This document shows positions 46,954 through 55,603 of a DNA stretch of 64,000 nt, in pieces. The stretch covers positions 1-64,000 of the forward strand of contig CAWBZX010000040.1 in assembly GCA_963793295.1 (NCBI GenBank), written 5' to 3'. The translations under genes were made by a program, and so were the position numbers. Below the pieces are notes generated by a model. It was not told where the DNA came from. It saw nothing but the letters and a program-made list of their open reading frames with translations, and ran no database searches. Numbering within the stretch: the stretch's first letter is position 1; each line of letters opens with the position of its first letter. The stretch is from JAHDHW01 sp963793295 (GTDB lineage: Bacteria; Bacteroidota; Bacteroidia; Chitinophagales; Saprospiraceae).

Positions 46954-48897
46954 TTAATGATAAACTATTCTTTTAGTAATAGGTTCACCTGTTTTAGTAT
47001 AAAACGAAATAAAATATAGGCCTTTGGGTACATTCAGCTCAATCTGATAATCACCGCTTTGATTCATTTTCTGTAAAATCAATTGGCCATTTATATTAAA
47101 GACCCCAATATCGTAAATTTGGTTGGACTTTATATTGAAAATCCCGTCGTTTGAAAGATTGTTTACTAAAATTATATTTGGTGCTGGATCATCGGGACTT
47201 TCTGTTCCAACCATGATTTCATCCACTTCAACACTTTTTGTTTTTAACAGCACGGGATTTCGATCAGCCGCTAAAAACATATCACGGAATACCTCAATTT
47301 CATTTGTCTCCTCAGCAAACATTTCCTGCATCCACTTTGGCGGAGCAGTTTGGTAATAAATTTTAGCCGTTGCAGTCAGTTTTTCATAGTGACCATCCAG
47401 AGGGATATGATATAAAAGATGATCGCTGCCATTTCCCTGAATCCCTGATTCCTGATTGAAATTTTCATCCTGCGCTGCGCCGCCAACTATTTGTACCGTA
47501 TCATATGCATAATGCTCCGTGACAAATCCTTTAGGCGGAATCCTATTGTCTTTTAAAAGGTATTTGGCTCTTTCCAAAACGGTGGTTACGTCATCATTTA
47601 CATCTGCCATAACCATCTCGTAGATCTGCACCTGTTCTTCTGAGTTGATGACATTGTAGTGTGGTTCATAATCCGGGTTTTGACCATATACTTCAAAATT
47701 TCCATCCGTTTCTCCACTTATAAAAAGCGTGTCGCCCACTTCGTTTTCTACTAAAAAGGATACAAAAACTCTCCTTGAAGGATATCCCGATGGAAACTTA
47801 TGGCCTGCTATATTGGTAATTTTCAAATCAAAAAAAGCCGTATCATAAGTTCGGTCAATCAAATCAAGAGATATATTAATACTTTTGGTCAGCAACATAT
47901 CTGTCGTTGCGGCTATCGCTTCATCAAATTGTTCGGGTGTGGCAGTTACTCCCAATAGAGCACCATTGTCTTTCATTATGTTGAGCATAAATCTATTAGC
48001 TCCAGCAAACTCATGCAAAGAAAACGGACTTCGTGGTTCTGTTTCGAACCCTGCAACAATAAAAACCTCTCCTTTCGAATAGGCCGGCATGTGGCAGTTT
48101 TGGCAAGTTGTGTTGTTTGTGTTGTATTCTGAGTTGAGCCATTCGTGATAAGTAGCCTGTTCAACAAAATGATCACCGGTTAGGTTTCCGTCATAGTCGA
48201 GCGTCTCAGTGATTAAAGTATGACAACCAGCGCATACGCCCGCATCTCTGATGTGTTCACTGTAAACCGGTTTGTATCCTGTAGCCATCACCATGGGACT
48301 TTCCAATGGGCTGATGTAAGGGCCATAAGCCACCTTAGCCGTATCAAAGTTTAGGTTGCCGGAATTCAGGTTTCCCAGATTTTCAGTGGTTTGTTTGTGA
48401 CAAGCCAGACAGGAAACACCATCCAGAGCGATCGAATCATTAACTAAGCTATCGATGGTATAAAAATCCGCACCATTATGAATCGCATTGAAATGTCCCA
48501 GAGGAGCATGGCATGAAATACATTTGGTTTCAATAGCTTCTTTGTGTTGCGGATAAAGCAGCACTTCATGACTCACTTTGGCTCTCCAAAAAGGATCTCT
48601 CGCAGAATTAGCCATCATACTTGCGCGCCAATCGTCCACCACATTGATATCCTCTCCGAGTATGTTTACACTTGCGATACTTGCTGTATCAAAACCATGA
48701 CACTGAATGCATTCACCCGAAGCAGCGAAAAGGTCATTGAATCCTTTGGGCAACAAAGAATCCTGCATCATTTCAAAATACGCCAATTCAAAATCTTTAT
48801 GAAATCGACCTGCAGTCTCCGCATTCGTTGGAAGTTCAATCAAAAATGGAATGGAAAAGAAGATTAAACAAATAAATATTTTTCTAAAATCAGTCAT
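46954..48897 (-). CDS. Pentaheme c-type cytochrome with T9SS type A sorting domain
   Basis: 647 residues with a signal peptide (about 1-26). Five CxxCH heme motifs lie in the N-terminal half: CIQCH (63-67), CISCH (126-130), CLACH (163-167), CAGCH (222-226) and CQNCH (265-269). Additional His residues could serve as distal ligands, as in cytochrome c554-like proteins. A beta-rich region spans about 330-560. The last 70 residues (GIFNIKSNQIYDIGVFNING to ITKRIVYH) look like a T9SS type A sorting domain. A heme protein exported across the outer membrane would sit on the cell surface, suggesting extracellular electron transfer. That role is inference. It is the first gene of a two-gene unit with the FG-GAP protein. 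Confidence 0.88.
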   Translation of the reverse strand: MTDFRKIFICLIFFSIPFLIELPTNAETAGRFHKDFELAYFEMMQDSLLPKGFNDLFAASGECIQCHGFDTASIASVNILGEDINVVDDWRASMMANSARDPFWRAKVSHEVLLYPQHKEAIETKCISCHAPLGHFNAIHNGADFYTIDSLVNDSIALDGVSCLACHKQTTENLGNLNSGNLNFDTAKVAYGPYISPLESPMVMATGYKPVYSEHIRDAGVCAGCHTLITETLDYDGNLTGDHFVEQATYHEWLNSEYNTNNTTCQNCHMPAYSKGEVFIVAGFETEPRSPFSLHEFAGANRFMLNIMKDNGALLGVTATPEQFDEAIAATTDMLLTKSINISLDLIDRTYDTAFFDLKITNIAGHKFPSGYPSRRVFVSFLVENEVGDTLFISGETDGNFEVYGQNPDYEPHYNVINSEEQVQIYEMVMADVNDDVTTVLERAKYLLKDNRIPPKGFVTEHYAYDTVQIVGGAAQDENFNQESGIQGNGSDHLLYHIPLDGHYEKLTATAKIYYQTAPPKWMQEMFAEETNEIEVFRDMFLAADRNPVLLKTKSVEVDEIMVGTESPDDPAPNIILVNNLSNDGIFNIKSNQIYDIGVFNINGQLILQKMNQSGDYQIELNVPKGLYFISFYTKTGEPITKRIVYH

Positions 48898-49128
48898 GCC
48901 TGATGAATGTATAAACGAGTTTTTATTTGCAATGAAAAATTGTGGTGAATTGCGAACAAATAGATTATTGGCTTAAATTATTGTAAAAATATAAATATAA
49001 ATAATGCCCTGCGCAAATTATTCATTTTTTATCTGACTTCTAATTAACATTTTCCAAAATTTTATATCTTCAAAAATGATAATAGACCAACCGTTGATGA
49101 GTAGGATTCATCCTTTTAAATGTTAAAA

Positions 49129-49144
49129 TACGATAATTATCGTA
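49129..49144. promoter_or_regulatory. BlaI-type operator 1
   Basis: Perfect palindrome TACGATAATTATCGTA upstream of the -33 element of the blaI-M56 promoter. It is the first of three near-identical copies; BlaI/MecI repressors bind dyads of similar layout. Confidence 0.8.
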
Positions 49145-49150
49145 GATAAA

Positions 49151-49182
49151 TTTGGAAGTACGATAACCATCGTATATATTTG
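49151..49182 (+). promoter_or_regulatory. Bacteroidota promoter of the blaI-M56 operon
   Basis: TTTG at 49151-49154, then 20 bases, then TATATTTG at 49175-49182. This fits the Bacteroidota sigma-A consensus TTTG - N17-23 - TAnnTTTG exactly. Transcription should begin near 49189, leaving a leader of about 45 bases. Confidence 0.8.
49159..49174. promoter_or_regulatory. BlaI-type operator 2, between -33 and -7
   Basis: TACGATAACCATCGTA fills the spacer between the two promoter elements, so a bound repressor would block RNA polymerase. It starts 30 bp after operator 1. Confidence 0.8.
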
Positions 49183-49185
49183 ATC

Positions 49186-49201
49186 TACGATAATCATCGT
49201 A
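49186..49201. promoter_or_regulatory. BlaI-type operator 3, over the start site
   Basis: TACGATAATCATCGTA covers the expected transcription start. It begins 27 bp after operator 2. The three-site layout is strong evidence for autorepression. Confidence 0.8.
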
Positions 49202-49233
49202 GTGTTTTAATTAGCTTTAAATTTTTATTCATC

Positions 49234-49611
49234 ATGACAAAAAAACCTACTGACGCAGAATTGGAAGTACTTCATGTTTTATGGGCCAATGGCCCATCCA
49301 GTGTACGTTTTGTCAATACGGAACTCAGCAAAAACCGTGATATTGTTTACACGACAACTTTAAAAATGATGCAGGTGATGGCTGAAAAAGGACTCCTGAA
49401 AAGAGATACCTCAGAACGTACACATCTTTATGAAGCCGCAATTGCTGAAAAAGAAATTCAACAATCCTTATTGGACAAGTTAGTTCAGACCGCTTTCAAA
49501 GGTTCTCCTTTAAGTTTGGTTTTGCAAGCACTTGGCCATGAAAAAACCAGCCAGGAGGATCTGGAAGAAATCAAAAAAATTATTAATAAAATTGAAAAAG
49601 ATCAATCATGA
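49234..49611 (+). CDS. BlaI/MecI/CopY-family transcriptional repressor
   Basis: About 125 residues. The winged-helix DNA-binding domain (DAELEVLHVLWANGPSSVRFV, in two pieces: DAELEVLHVLWANG and PSSVRFVNTEL) contains the typical recognition segment YTTTLKMMQVMAEKGLLKR. The C-terminal dimerisation helix follows. BlaI proteins repress until cleaved by, or through, the partner M56 protease. Three palindromic operators just upstream indicate autorepression. Start 49234 is preferred; the upstream TTG frame would run through operator 3. The stop overlaps the next start (ATGA). Confidence 0.92.
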   Translation: MTKKPTDAELEVLHVLWANGPSSVRFVNTELSKNRDIVYTTTLKMMQVMAEKGLLKRDTSERTHLYEAAIAEKEIQQSLLDKLVQTAFKGSPLSLVLQALGHEKTSQEDLEEIKKIINKIEKDQS

Positions 49612-51632
49612 ATGACTACTCTCCATTTTTCGAATCCGATTGGGTCCAGGCTATTGGATGGACTTTATTACATTCTATTTGGCAAGGCGTAGCCATTGCC
49701 TTTTTACTGGCCATTACTTTATTATTGGTGCGAAAAGGACCTGCCAATATGAAATATTTATTTGGCATTATTGCATTGTCCGGATTGCTGGTATCTATGG
49801 TTATTACATTTTCACTAATTTATACGCCAGCTCCTGAAACAGAGCCTCTAAATGATCCTGACAAAGCAGGGTATTATGCAGTTGACCAGTCCGACAATAG
49901 TGCACTGCATTCAGATTTGTATAAACCCGTTAATGAAGAACCTTCTTTAAGTTCGGCTTTCATATCCTATTTTGAAGAGCATATGCCATTCATGTTGTTC
50001 CTCTATCTATTTGGTGTTTTAATTCTCACAATGCGTATGCTTGGCGAGTTAGTTTACCTTCAAAATCTGCGTTATTCAAGGTCTCAATTCGTCTCCGAAA
50101 TCTGGCAGGAAAAATTGAAAGAATTGTCTACAAAAATGGGAATCAACACCACTATCGTTTTAAAAGAATCTATCCAGGTTTCTTCTCCGATGATCATTGG
50201 TTTTTTGAAACCAATAATTTTTATTCCTATCGGCTTACTTGCCAATCTGCCTTCCAATCAGATCGAAAGTATTTTGGCTCATGAACTAGCGCACATTCGA
50301 CGGCACGACTATTTGTTTAATTTATTACAGTCTTTCGTTGAAATACTCTTATTCTTCAATCCTGCTGTTTGGTGGATTTCTTCTTTTATCCGTTCTGAAC
50401 GGGAACATTGCTGCGATGATATCGCCATAGAATTGACAGGTGATAAGCTTACCTTCGCTCGTACACTCGCCAATCTTGAAGAATGGCGAATCCAGAGCGG
50501 ACGTCTTGCCGTTGCTTTTGCCGGAAATCGAAACAGCGGAGTATTAGGCCGAATCCAACGCTTACTGGAAAAGAAGGAATCGACTCAGTTACCTTTTCGG
50601 CTTTTTTGGAGTGTCATGATCCTAACAGCAGGATTTCTGTTTACTGCTTTCCATGTTAATGATGCTACTTCAAAAAGCAATTATTCAAACACCGACTTTG
50701 AAACGACTTACATGATCGGGCAACAAACTCAAGTCGCAAATACCAACAAGCAGTTTTTGATACCTAACCAAACGGATAATCCAGAACACGATCTGGGACT
50801 TGACTCCAAATCAAGATTTAATGATACTGAAAAACTTTCTTTAGAAAACTCCAATGTCGATACCGAGAGAACTGTGCTCTCTACTTTTAATCATGATCCA
50901 CAAAATCAGTTTGACAATAACATGGTGCTGTCAAAAACACAAATAATCCGAGATACTAATCCTGATAATATTAAGAAAATGAAATATGAAATGAGAGATT
51001 TAGAGCAATCTTTCCAGCTGAAAAGAGAAGGATTAGTCAAACAAATGAAGGAGCTTGAAACCAAAAGATATGCAATTGAAAAAGAAGCACAAAAACAGAA
51101 TTTTGAATTACAAACAGCACAATTACAACTTCAAAAAGAAATGCAAAAGATCGAAAAAGAAAAAATGATGGCGGAAAGGGATATAGCACTTCAACGGAAC
51201 AATCAGGAAGGAATAATTATGGAGCTTCAATATAAAATGCAGGAATTAGAATTAGAACTTGATATGAAGCAGGAAGCCCTTTCTGAAAATGAAACTGACG
51301 AAAAAGCCAAAAAAGAAATAATGGACAAAAGAAAAGAAATCCAGGAAATTCGAAAGGCAATAATGTTTCAGGAAAAAGAAATCAACAGAAAAGAATTAGA
51401 GACCAGGAAACATGTGCTGTTGAAGGAGAAAGAAGTTCAGGAAATCTTATATGCGAATCAATTAAGAGAGTACGAAAATCAAATGAATGCTCACTCAAAA
51501 GAAGCTGAACTATTGAAATTCCAAGAATCAATGCAACTTTTAGAAATGCAAATGTCAGAGCTGGATTACGCACTACGAAATAACTTAAACCAACTGCAGC
51601 AAAAAATTGAAATGGAAGAAGCGGAATATTAA
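49608..51632 (+). CDS. M56-family (BlaR1/MecR1-like) membrane metalloprotease with C-terminal coiled coil
   Basis: 674 residues. Membrane segments at about 18-42, 46-72, 125-146 and 310-330. The zinc protease motif is HELAHIRRHDY (H225, E226, H229) with downstream SEREHCCDDIA. In BlaR1 a C-terminal penicillin-binding sensor domain follows. Here it is replaced by about 240 residues of Lys/Glu/Gln-rich coiled coil (about 435-674), so a beta-lactam ligand is not implied. The stimulus must be read by another route, possibly through the coiled coil or an unknown partner. It overlaps the repressor by 4 bases, so translation is coupled. Confidence 0.9.
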   Translation: MNDYSPFFESDWVQAIGWTLLHSIWQGVAIAFLLAITLLLVRKGPANMKYLFGIIALSGLLVSMVITFSLIYTPAPETEPLNDPDKAGYYAVDQSDNSALHSDLYKPVNEEPSLSSAFISYFEEHMPFMLFLYLFGVLILTMRMLGELVYLQNLRYSRSQFVSEIWQEKLKELSTKMGINTTIVLKESIQVSSPMIIGFLKPIIFIPIGLLANLPSNQIESILAHELAHIRRHDYLFNLLQSFVEILLFFNPAVWWISSFIRSEREHCCDDIAIELTGDKLTFARTLANLEEWRIQSGRLAVAFAGNRNSGVLGRIQRLLEKKESTQLPFRLFWSVMILTAGFLFTAFHVNDATSKSNYSNTDFETTYMIGQQTQVANTNKQFLIPNQTDNPEHDLGLDSKSRFNDTEKLSLENSNVDTERTVLSTFNHDPQNQFDNNMVLSKTQIIRDTNPDNIKKMKYEMRDLEQSFQLKREGLVKQMKELETKRYAIEKEAQKQNFELQTAQLQLQKEMQKIEKEKMMAERDIALQRNNQEGIIMELQYKMQELELELDMKQEALSENETDEKAKKEIMDKRKEIQEIRKAIMFQEKEINRKELETRKHVLLKEKEVQEILYANQLREYENQMNAHSKEAELLKFQESMQLLEMQMSELDYALRNNLNQLQQKIEMEEAEY

Positions 51633-51663
51633 ATGATTTTTTTTCTTCTTTTTCAATGAAATA

Positions 51664-51700
51664 AAAAAGCGGTTGTCTTAACATAAGGCAGCCTCTTTTT
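51664..51700 (+). terminator. Terminator of the blaI-M56 operon
   Basis: A stem of AAAAAG/CTTTTT extended by GGTTGTCTTA pairing (with G-U pairs) to TAAGGCAGCC, ending in a T-run, 32 bases after the M56 stop codon. Confidence 0.7.
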
Positions 51701-51795
51701 CTCTGGAACCTATTCAATAAAAATTTATTTTGCTATTAAAAACTAAAGGTTTTTACTTAATTTCAAAAATCATCTTGTCGATAAATTAGCTGTCA

Positions 51796-52362
51796 ATGAA
51801 TAATTTAAGCTACAAACCTTTAACCACGAAAAATTGGAAAGACTTTGAAAATCTTTTTGGCCAGAACGGAGCATGCGGAGGCTGTTGGTGTATGCTTTGG
51901 CGATTGAAACGTTCCGTTTATGAAGTTCAAAAAGGGGAACAAAATAAAATGGCCATGTACGATATAGTCAAATCAGGCAAGGAACCCGGGATTATTGCTT
52001 ATGTCGAAAAAGAACCTGTTGGTTGGTGCGCGCTTTCTCCAAGAGTTGATTATCCAGCTTTAGAAAGATCACGGATTCTAAAAAAAGTTGATGATCAAAA
52101 GGTTTGGTCAATCGCCTGCTTTTTTATCAATAAAAAATATAGGAACCAAGGACTGTCAACCGAGTTGCTAAAATTTGCAATTGAATATTGTAAAAGTAAA
52201 GGAGCTACTATTTTGGAAGGCTATCCAGTCGAACCAAAAAATAATAAAATGCCCGCTGTTTTTGCATGGACAGGGATAGCCTCTGCATACCTCAAAGCGG
52301 GTTTTACTGAAGTAGCAAGGCGTTCTGAAACCAGACCAATTATGCGATTTATTATATTATAA
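51796..52362 (+). CDS. GNAT-family acetyltransferase, Cys-rich N-terminus
   Basis: 188 residues. The acetyl-CoA loop is FINKKYRNQGLSTELLK, with later KAGFTEVARR. The N-terminal NGACGGCWCMLWRL motif is characteristic of a GNAT subgroup common in soil and marine bacteria. Substrate is unknown. Confidence 0.85.
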   Translation: MNNLSYKPLTTKNWKDFENLFGQNGACGGCWCMLWRLKRSVYEVQKGEQNKMAMYDIVKSGKEPGIIAYVEKEPVGWCALSPRVDYPALERSRILKKVDDQKVWSIACFFINKKYRNQGLSTELLKFAIEYCKSKGATILEGYPVEPKNNKMPAVFAWTGIASAYLKAGFTEVARRSETRPIMRFIIL

Positions 52363-52422
52363 GTTGTTTGACGGAATTATCAATAATTTCTTTCCGTCAC
52401 TTAAAGTGAAACAAACTCAATT

Positions 52423-52686
52423 ATGGAAAAAAAATATAAAAACTGTTAAAGCTGTGGAATGCCCATGAAAAAAGATGAAAAAGGAGGAGGCACCAATACT
52501 GATGGCTCAAAAAGTATGATATACTGCAGTAGCTGCTATGAAGATGGAAAGTTCGTTTCTCCCGATATGACTGCTGAAGAAATATAAACACTGGTAAAAG
52601 GGAAATTAAAAGAAATGTGGTTTCCCGGATTTCTAGCCGGATTTTTCACTAAAGGTATTCCAAAACTGGAGCGCTGGAAAAAATAA
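52423..52686 (+). pseudogene. Zinc-ribbon protein gene with two in-frame TAA stops
   Basis: Reading through, the product is an 87-residue zinc-ribbon protein: NC-stop-SCGMPMKKDEKGGG, then YCSSCYEDGKF, and a conserved tail FPGFLAGFFTKGIPKLERW. TAA stops occur at 52447-52449 (where the family has CQSCG, so CAA expected) and 52585-52587 (EEI-stop-TLVKGKL, again Gln expected). Both changes fit CAA to TAA. The first stop separates the two Cys pairs, so no intact ribbon can form unless it is read through. It lies 60 bases after the GNAT gene on the same strand. Confidence 0.8.
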
Positions 52687-52898
52687 TATTTTAAATTCTG
52701 AAAATAAAACATTTCTAGGATGAATGGCTCTTCAATGAAGATTAGATGACAAAAGTTACCCTTAATCTACTGGCCCATACTACGTCGATAAAAATATTAT
52801 TTTACTAATCAGCAATTTATCGGTTTTACATTTTAACATTCACAACTTTCCTGTAATTAAAAACACAAATTTACCCATACCAAAAACTTTTATTTCTA

Positions 52899-52965
52899 TG
52901 TGATTTAAATCACTTTACAGAGTGACAGAAGTCATCTTAATGACATTGTTATGACATTAATTTTG
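52899..52965 (+). promoter_or_regulatory. Tandem FNR/CRP-like dyads plus -7 box, module A
   Basis: TGTGATTTAAATCACT (52899-52914) and the weaker TGACAGAAGTCA (52923-52934) have centres 22 bp apart. A perfect -7 box TAATTTTG is at 52958-52965. It precedes the hexaheme cytochrome gene (start 53127). The layout is identical, without gaps, to modules at 55442 and 62901. If the -7 box is centred at -7, the dyads lie near -62 and -40, classic activator positions. Confidence 0.78.
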
Positions 52966-53126
52966 ACCTAAATTCTTTTTCCAACAGAAATTATAAAAAT
53001 AAAAATTTGAAATAGTTGGAAAATTAAAAAAGTATTTTTCTCGAAAAATCATATATTTAGCAATTTAAAACAATTAATACCCAATTACAAAACATAAATT
53101 CAGAACCCAATAAAAACTTATACGTC

Positions 53127-54164
53127 ATGAAAGTGAAATTTTTATTTGTTGCTTTTTTTAGTTGTTTAGTTCTAGTAGGCTTTGAATCCTGTAAAGGTGA
53201 TCAGGGTATCGCCGGTCCAGCAGGACCTCCAGGACCAGAGGGGCCTATTGGCCAGGACGGAGTTGAAAATTGTATGAATTGTCACAATAACTCCCAACTT
53301 ATTGCAGAAAAAGTATCTCAGTGGGAATATTCAGTTCATGCTACCGGTGGGCATTTTGAAAGAAATAATGCTAGCTGTGCAGCTTGCCATACCAGTCAGG
53401 GTTTCCTCGATAGGATTGCTTCCGGCGAGATGGAAGCTTCAATGGATATCCCGAACCCATTACCTCAGAATTGTTATACTTGCCACCAAATCCACTCAAC
53501 CTATACAAGTGCAGACTGGGAAATCACAACCAATGACCCTGTTTCATTCTGGGTTGGAGGTGAAACCGTTGACCTGGGCAAAGGTAACCTATGTGTCAAT
53601 TGCCATCAGGCAAGAGTTCCAACTCCTGCTTTACCTCCAGTAGGAGAAACAGCAACGTATACAATTACCAATAAACGTTACGGCCCTCACCATGGCGCTC
53701 AGGGAATGGTATTTACAGGAAAAGGTGCTTATGAAGTAGGCACTGGATATGAAAATTCTTTGCATACTACTTTGGTAGAGAATGCTTGTATCACTTGTCA
53801 CATGGCTTCCATTGCTGGTTCAAATGAAGCCGGAGGGCACACCTTCCGTGTGACTTCAGAAGAAGGTGATCTTAACATGGCGGGATGCGTACAATGTCAT
53901 ATGGATTCAGATGAATTAGAAATGATGGTTACAGCAACACAGGATGACATTACCATGTTACTTGATTCTTTAGGTAACAAACTTAAGGACTTAGGTTTAC
54001 TGGATGATGAGTTGACTTATGCTGTTGTTCCACAGGATTTCACCAGTTTACGGCTTGGCATCTTATGGAATTACCAGTACGTCAAGGAAGACAATAGTCG
54101 AGGCATCCATAATTATAAATATGCTAAAAAACTTTTAGAGAATTCCATAGAAGCTTTGGAATAA
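53127..54164 (+). CDS. Hexaheme c-type cytochrome lipoprotein with collagen-like linker
   Basis: 345 residues. The signal peptide ends at FESC, with C22 as the likely lipidated Cys. Residues 24-47 are eight uninterrupted Gly-X-Y triplets (GDQGIAGPAGPPGPEGPIGQ and on). Six CxxCH motifs follow: 49-53, 84-88, 116-120, 156-160, 221-225 and 254-258. Extra His (HATGGHF, GPHHGAQG) could be axial ligands. The last 85 residues are helical without hemes. The protein should be a membrane-tethered periplasmic or surface electron carrier. It heads a unit with a beta-barrel gene and is controlled by module A. The precise partner is unknown. Confidence 0.88.
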   Translation: MKVKFLFVAFFSCLVLVGFESCKGDQGIAGPAGPPGPEGPIGQDGVENCMNCHNNSQLIAEKVSQWEYSVHATGGHFERNNASCAACHTSQGFLDRIASGEMEASMDIPNPLPQNCYTCHQIHSTYTSADWEITTNDPVSFWVGGETVDLGKGNLCVNCHQARVPTPALPPVGETATYTITNKRYGPHHGAQGMVFTGKGAYEVGTGYENSLHTTLVENACITCHMASIAGSNEAGGHTFRVTSEEGDLNMAGCVQCHMDSDELEMMVTATQDDITMLLDSLGNKLKDLGLLDDELTYAVVPQDFTSLRLGILWNYQYVKEDNSRGIHNYKYAKKLLENSIEALE

Positions 54165-54209
54165 CCCTCTAACAAAATATTTCCTCATTTTTTCTCAATA
54201 GAAAATTGT

Positions 54210-54247
54210 TTGATTTATCCCATTCCAAAAGGGATGGGATGAATCAA
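54210..54247 (+). other. Intercistronic hairpin without U-run
   Basis: A 17-bp stem (54210-54226 with 54231-54247, two G-U pairs in RNA) with an AAAA loop lies between the hexaheme gene and the beta-barrel gene. No T-run follows, so mRNA processing or partial termination is more likely than full termination. Confidence 0.55.
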
Positions 54248-54350
54248 GCAGTTCTGACCCACTCAACGCTTCCTCAAAGTTATTCAATCGAGGAGATGGG
54301 AAAACTTTGCTCATGTTCTAATTTGTACCTAAATAAGTAGTACTAAATAA

Positions 54351-55265
54351 ATGATTATGAAACGAAATATGCATCAAATTAATACGTGGTCTCTTTTTGT
54401 AATACTCGCTTTACTTTTTGTTGGAGGAGGTAATTTGCTGGCTCAAGCTGGAGACACCATTCCGGAAAAAGACACACGTCCTGTTAGAAACACCTTTGAA
54501 AGCATTTGGCTGATTGATAACCAAACCGTCATGGTTCCGATCAAGAATACCTTTGAGATGGATTTTCAACATCGTTTCGGATTGGTAAAAGAAGGGTATA
54601 ATGACTTTTGGGGATTATTTGCTAATTCTAATATACGATTGGGTTTCAACTATGTGCCAATTGAGCGCCTTCAGGTCGGATTTGGTATAACCAGGGAACG
54701 CCTTCATTGGGACTTTAATATTAAATATGCTTTGCTTCGACAAGGACGGACCGGAGGTTCGCCAGTTAGTGTAACTTATCTGGGCAATATGGCTATAGAT
54801 TCAAGAGACAAGAAAAATTTTAATGAATTTATAGACCGTATGTCTTATTTCAACCAATTGATGGTAGCCAGAAAAATAACCAAGTCCTTTTCTCTTCAGG
54901 TATCTGGTAATTATACTCATGTCAATTTTCCTAAACGCTATTACGACGATGAACAGGCCCTTATTGGCATGATGCACACAAGTCATTTTTCTGCATCCTT
55001 CCTGGGCCGTTATAAAATTACAGACATGATAGGAGTTATTGTTAATTATGATCAACCCCTTTCCAAACATACTCCCGAAGAAGTTGAACCCGAACCAAAC
55101 CTAAGTTTTGGGATAGAAATATCAACGAGTTCACATTCATTCCAGATTTTTGCTGGAAACTATCAAGGTATTCTTGGCCAACTCAATAACACCGAAAATA
55201 GAAACAAAATAAGTGATGGCGATTTTGCAATTGGTTTTAATATCACCCGGCTCTGGAATTATTAA
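54351..55265 (+). CDS. DUF5777-like outer-membrane beta-barrel protein (paralogue 1)
   Basis: 304 residues. Signal peptide (SLFVILALLFVGGGNLLAQ) then the family opening RPVRNTFESIWLIDNQTVMV, FQHRFG, ANSNIRLGFNYVP and the closing strand IGFNITRLWNY. The amphipathic strands and aromatic C-terminus indicate a 12- to 14-stranded barrel. It is clearly paralogous to the protein at 57357. Genes of this type are found beside cytochromes in Bacteroidota, so a role in electron or substrate passage through the outer membrane is plausible, but the function is not established. Confidence 0.8.
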   Translation: MIMKRNMHQINTWSLFVILALLFVGGGNLLAQAGDTIPEKDTRPVRNTFESIWLIDNQTVMVPIKNTFEMDFQHRFGLVKEGYNDFWGLFANSNIRLGFNYVPIERLQVGFGITRERLHWDFNIKYALLRQGRTGGSPVSVTYLGNMAIDSRDKKNFNEFIDRMSYFNQLMVARKITKSFSLQVSGNYTHVNFPKRYYDDEQALIGMMHTSHFSASFLGRYKITDMIGVIVNYDQPLSKHTPEEVEPEPNLSFGIEISTSSHSFQIFAGNYQGILGQLNNTENRNKISDGDFAIGFNITRLWNY

Positions 55266-55441
55266 AAGGATGTAAGGGAAAGTAAGAAATCCAATTTATC
55301 TACCAATCCATTTTTTATTATAATTAATAGCAAAAATATTAATTCTAATTTTTCATTTATTATCAATTTTATATTTTCAAAAAACACAGAAACTTGTTAT
55401 TAAATGTTTCAAAAAAACAAAATAACAGCATTTTTTTTCTA

Positions 55442-55508
55442 TGTGATTAAAATCACTTAATGTAGTGATTTCTGTCATTCATGATCATGTATTTACATCC
55501 TAGTTTTG
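55442..55508 (+). promoter_or_regulatory. Tandem FNR/CRP-like dyads plus -7 box, module B
   Basis: TGTGATTAAAATCACT (55442-55457), the weaker TGATTTCTGTCA (55466-55477) and -7 box TAGTTTTG (55501-55508). It aligns with module A without any gap over about 75 bases and precedes the EB_dh-type lipoprotein gene (start 55604). Confidence 0.8.
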
Positions 55509-55603
55509 TCGTAATCAATTATTTTAAAAAATATGAGTTCAGACACCAAAAATACATAATCAATTTTCTGAGCTTTTAAATCGAATCACTAAAAAATAAG
55601 AAA

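Noticed and set aside
49608..51632. Beta-lactam resistance sensor BlaR1
   Set aside because: The penicillin-binding sensor domain is absent and no beta-lactamase gene is nearby, so only the BlaI/M56 signalling core is supported.
52447..52587. Stop-codon readthrough or TAA reassigned to Gln in the zinc-ribbon gene
   Set aside because: TAA is the ordinary stop of many intact genes in the window, so reassignment is excluded, and no readthrough context is evident.
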